Of a stretch of 64,000 nucleotides of DNA, positions 57,181 through 64,000 are shown in pieces. Each line of letters opens with the position of its first letter. Within the stretch, counting starts at the first letter, position 1. Origin of the DNA: Septoria linicola. Taxonomy: Eukaryota; Ascomycota; Dothideomycetes; Mycosphaerellales; Mycosphaerellaceae. A program made the position numbers and the translations under genes. The stretch is taken from contig CP099421.1 in the NCBI GenBank assembly GCA_024114885.1, positions 1,116,001 to 1,180,000 of the forward strand, in the 5' to 3' direction. A model generated the notes under the pieces. That model saw nothing but the letters and a program-made list of their open reading frames with translations, was not told where the DNA came from and searched no databases.

Positions 57181-58368
57181 TTACTCCAAGTCACTGTCCT
57201 GTCCACCACGTCTGTAACCACCCTTCCTCGACTCCTTCTTCCTGGGCGAGCTTTGGCGCGTTCGACTCCGCTCGGTGCGTGTGCCATGCTCAGTCGAGTA
57301 TCGCGGATTGTCACTCGCGCGCGGGCGGTACTCATCGTAGTAGCTCGCCGTCCTCGTACCCCTCGAGTTTGACTCAGAAGCAGTATAGGCTGTGCTGAGC
57401 GTCTCTGACTCTGGACCAGTACCGTAAGAGAAGTCTCGCTTCCTGGGGCTAGCAGAACGGGAAGCAGATCTCTCGCGGTGGTGACGAGAAGAAGCATGCT
57501 TTGATGGCGAGGCGGATTTGCGGACATGTGCAGGTGGTGGAGGTGGAGCAGCTTCACGGTTTAGTGCTGCTGCTGCCTCCTCTGCCTCACGCTTCCAGCG
57601 ACGCTCCATCTTGGCTGCTTCGTGACGAGCTCTTCTCTCAGCACGAGCCTTGTCTTTCTGCTCTTGGGTTTTCGGAAGCATGGGCTGGTCAGAAGATTCG
57701 GTCAGGACTGTCTCGGTCATGATGTCTGAGCGGTCAGTTTCGGTGTAGGCAGTGCTGTCTGCGACACGATTCATGCCACCAACACGAGCTGGCTTTTCTT
57801 TCTTGTACTGCTTGACGTCGCGATCGCGGTAACGTTTGTTGTGATGCCCACTGCCACCATCGTACTCGGTCATGACTTCGGTCATGCCATCCGTCACAGT
57901 TTGGGAGGCCAGAGAATCGGTGAAGTCGTCGCTGTAGGTGACGGAGTGCGAGTTGCCCCATCCACGCTTTGCCAGAATCCCTTTTCTGCCCTTCTCGTCT
58001 CTGCTGACCACAGAGCGTGCCTGCTGCTTGGCCCACTGGAACTGTTGGGTGCCTGCTATGGACCGGCCGCCGCCCAGCTTGGTGCTCTTGGTAGCGTTAC
58101 TGAGTGTCTTGCCATCGGGGCCTTTTCGTCGCAGCACCGTAGACTTGTAGTCGTCCCAGTCGCCTTCTTGGAACTGGAATCCACCGTTCTTGGCCCAGAA
58201 AAAGAACCAGATGGCAGCGATGACCATGGCAGCACCCAGCAAGGCGAAGAGGGCGAAGAAGCCCTTGTTATTGAATGTTTGTGGCGGAGATGAGCCCACA
58301 CCATGAACAACATTGTCCGCCCGTCGAGCGATGGTCACAAAGCTGTTGGCCGGCGAGACGGGCGCCAT
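57181..58368 (-). CDS. single-pass membrane protein of unknown function, 395 aa
   Basis: Single-exon gene. A short N-terminal part (MAPVSPANSFVTIARRADN) precedes one strong membrane segment at about residues 37-59 (FFALFALLGAAMVIAAIWFF). The rest is predicted soluble, charged and disordered: FQFQEGDWDDYKSTVLRRKG close to the membrane, a Ser/Thr/Asp-rich middle with repeated TVTDGMTEVMTEYD-like and TETVLTESS phrases, a Lys/Arg/Glu-rich helix (KDKARAERRARHEAAKMER) near residues 245-275, then Arg/Ser-rich sequence to the end. The layout suggests a type I/III membrane protein with a long cytosolic tail open to phosphorylation. No family name recognised. Confidence 0.82.
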   Translation of the reverse strand: MAPVSPANSFVTIARRADNVVHGVGSSPPQTFNNKGFFALFALLGAAMVIAAIWFFFWAKNGGFQFQEGDWDDYKSTVLRRKGPDGKTLSNATKSTKLGGGRSIAGTQQFQWAKQQARSVVSRDEKGRKGILAKRGWGNSHSVTYSDDFTDSLASQTVTDGMTEVMTEYDGGSGHHNKRYRDRDVKQYKKEKPARVGGMNRVADSTAYTETDRSDIMTETVLTESSDQPMLPKTQEQKDKARAERRARHEAAKMERRWKREAEEAAAALNREAAPPPPPAHVRKSASPSKHASSRHHRERSASRSASPRKRDFSYGTGPESETLSTAYTASESNSRGTRTASYYDEYRPRASDNPRYSTEHGTRTERSRTRQSSPRKKESRKGGYRRGGQDSDLE

Positions 58369-59302
58369 TCTGCTGTTGTGGATGAGCTGTCGGCCGAAGC
58401 CTCAGCGGGTAGTTCGAGATGTCGTTCGCAGTGGCCGAATGTTGTTGGACAAGAAAAGTGTCGAGCGTGTCGCTAGAGATGATTTCAGTGTGTGTCGCTA
58501 GTGATTGCAGAGAGGATGATGGTGACTTTCCAGAAGTCTTCGTGGGTACTGGTAGTGCCTGGTGTTCCAGCCATTTCATTCTGGCACCAGCCATCTCGAA
58601 ACGCTGCCACTGCCACCCCGGACTGTTTACGCTGATGACGTGACCCTGGTTCGCCGAGCAACCACCACGACATCAGACACTGTCAAGACACAAGGAAAGT
58701 ATCGATCTAGCATTGAGAGTCCTGATACGTCGGAGAGGGAAGTTGAGCATTTATGGCAAGGCGAAGATACTGCAGTCTGCGGAATGCTGTCATGGACTGG
58801 ATAGGCACTCCCTCGACCCTCAGTAAGCTGCCACTCCCGTATGCAAACCACAGACAAGACCAGTAGTCTTCGAGAAGAACAAGATGGTGTATGTGCACAG
58901 CGAAAAGACGCCCCTCATTTATCTCACAACGACTGCACCAATCTCAGACTCTGAGAACGCAGCCAGGCCAACCGAAGCGCGGCGGTATCTGACTGCAGCA
59001 GTGTAGAGTCCATGAGAGCGAGCCATGGGTTATCCTCTTGCATAGACTGACGCACAGTCCAGTGCACAAATCTGTGTTATAGACACACTTGCGACCCACT
59101 GCGAATCCCTTCAATCATACACGTCTTCATGTTGGAGCAGCATGCTAACATCTCCAATATTCGGAGTTAACGTTCCAATCGCCGTCCCGATCGACAACCT
59201 GGACGTCATTCAGACTGTCTAGCTGCGAAGTAGCTGTCAAGTTGTAGGACGAACAGTCTATCTTCTTCTTTTCCCTTGAATTCAAGCAATTGACATGACA
59301 CA
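58369..59302. other. intergenic between divergent genes
   Basis: 934 bp between the start codons of the membrane-protein gene (-) and the SDR gene (+). No further gene or repeat recognised. Confidence 0.5.
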
Positions 59303-60178
59303 ATGGCCTCACCAACTGCAGTATTCCGCAGCGGCGCCACAGCCCTCATCACAGGCGCAGCATCAGGCGTGGGCCTGGCCGTAGCGAAGCTATGTGCCTC
59401 CCACTCGATGAATCTATATCTCATCGACAACAACACCGAAGCACTGAATTCAGCCAAAGAGACTGTGAAAGGCAGCGGCACAGTCTCCACACACGTTCTC
59501 GACGTCGGCAACCTCGAAGAATGGAACTCCCTCAAGCAAAAAGTCGAAGGCGAAGGCAAGAAGCTCGACTTTCTACACCTCAACGCAGGCATTGGCCTCA
59601 ACAGCAACTGGACCGATTCAGCCTGCTTCCAGAAGATCTTCGACGTCAACTTCTTCGGCGTAATCAACGGCATCAACACATTCTTCCCACACTTTGAAAA
59701 CAACACCTCCGGCCAAAAAGCCATCATCGTCACGGGCTCCAAACAAGGCATCACCAACCCTCCCGGCAACCCTGCCTACAACGCAAGCAAATCCGCCGTC
59801 AAAACCATCGCCGAGCACCTCCACTTCGACCTCGCAAAATCCTCTCCCAAGACCTCTGTCCATCTCCTCGTGCCCGGCTGGACATTCACCGGTCTCACCG
59901 GCGGCGGCAAAACAAAATCTAAGCCAGACGGTGCATGGTCCCCTGAGCAAGTCGCTGATTTCTTATACCAGAAGATGGGCGAGGATAAGTTTTATGCTAT
60001 CTGTCCGGATAATGATGTCGATTGGGAGACTGATCGGAAGAGGATGACGTGGACGATGGGCGATGTGGTGTATGAGAGGAAGCCGCAGAGTCGCTGGTTG
60101 GATGAGTTCAAGGAGGAGGCGAATGAGACGATGGGGGTGATGAGTTTGGGGGAGAGGCAGAAGGGTAGTTCGGCTTGA
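59303..60178 (+). CDS. classical short-chain dehydrogenase/reductase, 291 aa
   Basis: Single-exon NAD(P)-dependent oxidoreductase. The Rossmann motif ALITGAASGVGLAVAK is near residues 14-29, followed by an acidic strand end (LYLIDNN) that favours NAD(H). LHLNAGIG is the NNAG-type motif, IVTGSKQG carries the active-site Ser, and YNASKSAV near residue 159 is the YxxxK catalytic pair. The PGWTFTGL block is the usual PG motif after strand beta-6. The C-terminal part has FYAICPDNDVDWETDRKRM, found in a bacterial/fungal subgroup of SDRs without a firm substrate. Unlike the SDR at 22344-23273, all catalytic residues are present. Confidence 0.93.
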   Translation: MASPTAVFRSGATALITGAASGVGLAVAKLCASHSMNLYLIDNNTEALNSAKETVKGSGTVSTHVLDVGNLEEWNSLKQKVEGEGKKLDFLHLNAGIGLNSNWTDSACFQKIFDVNFFGVINGINTFFPHFENNTSGQKAIIVTGSKQGITNPPGNPAYNASKSAVKTIAEHLHFDLAKSSPKTSVHLLVPGWTFTGLTGGGKTKSKPDGAWSPEQVADFLYQKMGEDKFYAICPDNDVDWETDRKRMTWTMGDVVYERKPQSRWLDEFKEEANETMGVMSLGERQKGSSA

Positions 60179-60758
60179 CTGAGAGGAGGGGTGAAATTGT
60201 GAGGGGTTGTTTGATGGAATATGTAGAAGTGCTACATCCAAGATGCTATTCTTCTTCAGTAGCTCCAGGCAGGGCACGTTGCCTGTGTCGTTCGAACTCC
60301 CCAGACAGAGATTCACTGCAGAGAGTGGAGTGTTCAATCATCTCTTTTCCTTCCCGTGTGAACATATGGTTTCTCTCCGGTAGAAAGCCAGCTTCGCATC
60401 TCAAATGTGAACTCATGCCTCGCCAACTTGGTCGTAAATATACACGTGCGACTTGATTTGCGCGCACTTGCCACCCGGAACTCCTCGCTATGCCGCTTGA
60501 TCATGTCTTTCTCAAATCTTGGTGTACGCCGTGGCATTGATCTTCTCCACAGCTGGGGGCCTTTCTCGTTCTGGGATCAGGGCCATGGCAGAGCCCGCAG
60601 AATCTGCCTCGTGCGCTGTGCGTCGTGCATGATTCTCTCATGTCCTTCGGGCTTGACCCTCATCTGTTCCTCGCAGCGGGTGTCTCGATCTTTCCCATCC
60701 GAGTATCTCATCCCAGTCACTGCTCTTCTTTCAGAGCCCATAGCTCTTCCCTCTCCCC
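60179..60758. other. intergenic between convergent genes
   Basis: 580 bp, 3' regions of the SDR gene (+) and uL14m gene (-). No gene recognised. Confidence 0.5.
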
Positions 60759-61215
60759 CTACAAATGCATCGGTGCCAAACTCAGAATCTTACTCCACCC
60801 CTTCTCCTTCACCTCTCTCGCAACGATCCCGTTCAACCTCGTCCCAATCGGATCCCCACCCTTATTAATCAACACACACGCGTTATCGTCAAATCTCACA
60901 ACACTCCCGTCCTTTCTCGTGAATTCCTTCTTCGTTCGCACAACGACTGCGTGTCGGATATCACCTCTTCGGACTTTGTTGGCGGCAGAGACGGTGACTG
61001 AGCCTCCTCCAGCGGACTCGGGGCCAAAGTTTCGTTGTTTTTGGACGACGACGATGATGCGGTCGCCGACGCGGGCGGGGGTTTTGCGCTTGAGGACTTT
61101 GACGCATTCTGCTATGGCGGCGCCGGAGTTGTCGATCACGTTGCACATGGTCTGGAGGGTGTTAGGGTGGATGGAGGACTCGTGATATGGTGTATATTAC
61201 CTTGAGTTGGATCAT
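60759..61215 (-). CDS. mitochondrial large-subunit ribosomal protein uL14m, 135 aa
   Basis: Bacterial-type L14 encoded in the nucleus. Exon 1 is only 15 bp (61215-61201, MIQLK); a 49-bp intron follows; exon 2 is 61151-60759. Splicing gives MIQLKTMCNVIDNSGAAIAE, the typical L14 start. Other signatures are GDRIIVVVQKQRN, KVRRGDIRHAVVVRTKKE, RFDDNACVLINKGGDPIGTR and the end VAREVKEKGWSKILSLAP. The protein sits near the sarcin-ricin side of the large subunit in mitochondrial ribosomes. The length matches bacterial L14 (about 122) plus a short insert, and the cytosolic homologue (uL14/L23 of eukaryotes) reads differently. No long presequence is visible. Divergent from Set9. Confidence 0.93.
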
Positions 61216-61850
61216 GGTGGCTGCCGCGCTGCTTTCCTGCAGCTGAGTGGACGGCGTCACAGCAGTGTCAATAGACGACAGTATGGTGATGCTGGTGATG
61301 CGGCGTACCGGAGATGGAATGGATACGAGCAGGGATGAATTGAGCCGCATGCACAGTGAGGAACATGCCGCCGTTAGCGCAGTGAACGATTGGCTGCGGC
61401 GTCTTCACGTCCAGCCATCTTTCTTGGACCCGTCGAGTCGGGGCTCCTTCTTTGTTGCTGCTCGCTCTCTCATGCACGCTGACTGACTGACCGACCGACC
61501 GACTGCCTCGACTCCTCCCATGTACATCCCCATGCGCCACCAGCGGATCCTACCCGTCCATCTCCTCTCTGTCGCGCCATTTCCTTTGTCTTGAGAAAGT
61601 GACAGCAGCAGCGGGACATGATCAGCCTGACACGTTCTGCGGCAAAGTGGTTCGCGTAGAACGACCGAGGAGGAACGGCGCTGTGCTGGAATTGGAATGC
61701 GCTGAGAGGGAGAGAGAGAGAGAGAGAGCCTTTCACTCGCGCACTTTGTTGGCAACACGCACATCTGTCTGTCTCCCTTGCTCTGTTGCTACTTCGTTCT
61801 GTCGCATGCTGCTGCACTGTTGTGCTCAGTGAGGTCAGAAGCAGACAGAA
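61216..61850. promoter_or_regulatory. bidirectional promoter region of uL14m and Set9
   Basis: 635 bp between two divergent start codons. Contains a tetranucleotide run (GACT then GACC units, about 61480-61504) and a GA dinucleotide tract (61710-61728). The promoter role is inferred from gene orientation; no specific factor site is claimed. Confidence 0.55.
61710..61728 (+). repeat. (GA)n microsatellite in the Set9 leader region
   Basis: About nine GA units in a row, 120 bp upstream of the Set9 ATG, so probably in the promoter or 5' untranslated region. Confidence 0.85.
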
Positions 61851-64000
61851 ATGGCTCCACAGGCCGCCGACCTCGAGGATGCGCTCAACAAAAAGGGCGG
61901 TCTGACACTGTCGCAACTCGCCAACTACGACGACTGGGCGACCGATGCGCTCGTCGACAAGGTGTGTATCGTGTGCTCGCGATGAAGTCTACCAGTGCAA
62001 AGTTGACCTGTTTCGATGCAGATATACTACTGGTCGCATATCCGAAAGCTAAAGGCCTCATACCATGGAAGTCGACATATCACGCAAGAGGAGATGTGCA
62101 AGATCTTGCAGCAGGAGGTGGTGATCAAGAAGGATGCCAGCAAGGCTCAGCAGCTATTGCTCAAGACCAAGGGCATTGCCAACTTCCACAAGGGGCTGCG
62201 CACCGAGGATGAACGCGAACACTTTGTGCGGCACTTGCGCCAGTATATCGATATGTGGCTCCCACATTGTCCTTTTGAGGTCTGCACGACGAACCGCTAC
62301 ACCATTACTACCGCTGAAGCATGTGTGATCGCGCGTAAGAATATACGTAAGGATACGGAAATCGAGTTCTTGCGCGGTATTCAAGTCGAGATGACCGAGC
62401 AGGAGGAGCGTGAGTTGTCGAACAACACGGACTTCAGCATCGTCATTACAAGTCGCCGGAAACGTCCGTCATTGTTCCTGGGTCCCGCGCGGTTCGCAAA
62501 CCACGACTGCAACTCCAATGCCAGATTGCAGACCAAGGGCGCTCATGGCATTCACATCATTGCACGCAAGAACATTGTCGCGGGCGAGGAGATCACTGTG
62601 ACGTACGGCAAAGATTACTTTGGCGAAGACAACTGCGAGTGCCTCTGCCACACGTGCGAAAAGCTTCAACGTAATGGCTGGGATCCGCGCGGTCCCATCA
62701 TTCACGATGACAGCAGCAGCGAAGAGTCTTCTGAGGAAGAGGAATCGCAGCCATCCATGCCTCCAAAACGGCAAGCGGCGAGTAGTCGTACAACGAAGCG
62801 CAAGCGCGAAGAGGAAGAAGAAGATGCTGAAGACATTGACGATGGCCCCGCAAGACGGGGAAGGGGCAGACCACGAAAGTATCCTCGACCCGAAGAACAA
62901 CTCACTGGCCGGAAAGAGGAATACGATGAGGAATTCAACGAACGTGACCGAAGAGGTCGCTTTGCACAAAAAGCCATCTCTGCCAAAGCAACTCCGAAAC
63001 AGCGCAACAACCAGGGAGCACCACAAACCGCGCCCGTGAGGTCCAGGAAGTCGATGAAAAAGGAGAAAGAAGATGCAGAAGAGCCGTTGCTCGACAAGAT
63101 ATTCCGCTTGCTTGGTGGTGTGGCTGATCGTAGTGATCGAAAAATGCGAGGTCTTTCCGCGGGTGATCCAATTCACATCACACCGCCAGAAGGCTCGCAA
63201 GTGAATGGGGTCGGGGAGGAGATGGAAATTGATGACGATGAAGGAGTTGAGGAGACAAAATCTGCGAGTAAGATCAAAGCGGAGGTCACTGCAAACAACA
63301 GGACTGTGATTCGCGGCAGAGGTGGTATGTTTGTCAGAAAGACTGCTCTGGAGAAGCTTGAGATGCGTGCAACAGAGAAGCAGTCGAAGGAGCCTCCGAA
63401 GACTAAGCTGCCATCCATCAAGAAGGAGCGAAGCTTTTCGAATCTACGGAATGTTGTCAGCGCGAACGACTCGCTCGATCCATACAGCATCCCGCCTTCG
63501 CCAGCACCAGAAGCGACAGAACCGGTCAAGCGAGGTCGCGGCAGGCCGCGAAAGCACACACGAACCGAGGAAGATGCAAGCTCGCCATCGTCTATGGGAA
63601 CTGATGGCTCGTCGTCTAACTCTTCCCTGGCTTCGAGCGCCACGTCATTGGGGACATTCGCCAACGGCAACATAGCACAGGGTATTTGCGATATGCTGAC
63701 CACGGAGCTCGAGCCAGGGACCAGGAGTGAAAGCATGGCACGAGTGACCGTCACAGAAACAGAAACCCGCAAGAGTCGCGGTCGCAATGCCAGCGCACGG
63801 GAAGCTGATGCGCAGTCGGAGTCGACTGATCAGGATAAAACCACGATACGGCGGAGTGTGCGTGGCGTTGCCGAAGTCACGACAATCCCCGTCAACAGCA
63901 TCGAGAACGAAGATGATGACGATGAAGAGGACGTACAACGCGGTGAGCCTCGCACTCCAGGCGACTATCATCTTTGCAAAGCCCTGCTCGCCACAACCTA
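61851..64000 (+). CDS. set9: histone H4 lysine-20 methyltransferase Set9 (SET domain), 3' end beyond window
   Basis: Exon 1 61851-61961 encodes LTLSQLANYDDWATDALVDK; a 60-bp intron (61962-62021) follows; exon 2 runs from 62022 past the window end. At least 696 residues are encoded here. The N-terminal helical part (IYYWSHIRK, EEMCKILQQEVVI) is the fungal Set9/Kmt5 signature. The SET domain has TTNRYTITTAEACVIARK, GIQVEMT, the cofactor-binding block FANHDCNSNARL near residues 192-204 and EEITVTYGKDYFG near residues 222-235, followed by the post-SET Cys cluster CECLCHTC. The remaining part is a disordered basic and acidic tail with AT-hook-like RGRGRPRK repeated twice (near 62852 and 63532), suggesting DNA binding in addition to nucleosome targeting. 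The enzyme acts in chromatin and DNA-damage signalling. Confidence 0.94.

Overview
The window is a stretch of nuclear DNA from a filamentous ascomycete (Pezizomycotina; a plant-associated dothideomycete is a plausible inference, not shown). The support is short GT-AG introns of about 49-65 bp with CTAAC-type branch sites, fungal gene families (Set9, LaeA-like methyltransferase, GPI wall protein, pectin lyase, GH3 beta-glucosidase) and one block with the footprint of repeat-induced point mutation (RIP).

Layout. 1-1346 holds the 5' part of a secreted GH3 beta-glucosidase on the minus strand. 2385-21660 is a 19.3 kb AT/TA-rich transposon stack without intact genes. It resolves into three nested elements: a minus-strand Ty1/Copia retrotransposon (Copia A, 122-bp LTRs, 5-bp target duplication AAAGG); a large hAT DNA transposon inside it (17-bp terminal inverted repeats, 8-bp duplication GGCTATAA); and a plus-strand Copia element (Copia B, 278-bp LTRs, 5-bp duplication GAATC) inside the hAT. 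All coding frames in the stack are broken by TAG/TAA stops.

21661-64000 is ordinary gene-rich DNA. In order: an atypical SDR (-); a broken GMC oxidoreductase (+); a 13-exon GPI-anchored wall protein built on tandem 51-bp mini-exons (+); a class I cytochrome c peroxidase (+) converging on a cytochrome P450 (-); a LaeA-like methyltransferase (+); a three-unit polyubiquitin gene (+); a GH125/MUG157-type mannosidase (+); a BRAP2/ETP1-like RING and UBP-zinc-finger protein (+); a pectin lyase (-); a DUF4743/Nudix protein (-) divergent from an XMAP215/Stu2 TOG protein (+); two lineage-specific disordered proteins (+ and -); a classical SDR (+); and mitochondrial ribosomal protein uL14m (-) divergent from the H4K20 methyltransferase Set9 (+, cut by the window end).

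No operon-like cluster or secondary-metabolite cluster is evident. The secreted enzymes (GH3, pectin lyase, GH125, GPI wall protein) fit a fungus that meets plant cell walls. The points most worth a second look are the mini-exon array at 29570-30250, the sharp RIP boundary at the Copia A LTRs, the contrasting dinucleotide signatures inside the nested stack, and the oversized hAT element with extra coding frames and a recurring CCGACTA doublet motif. Exon coordinates were read by eye from splice motifs and reading-frame continuity.
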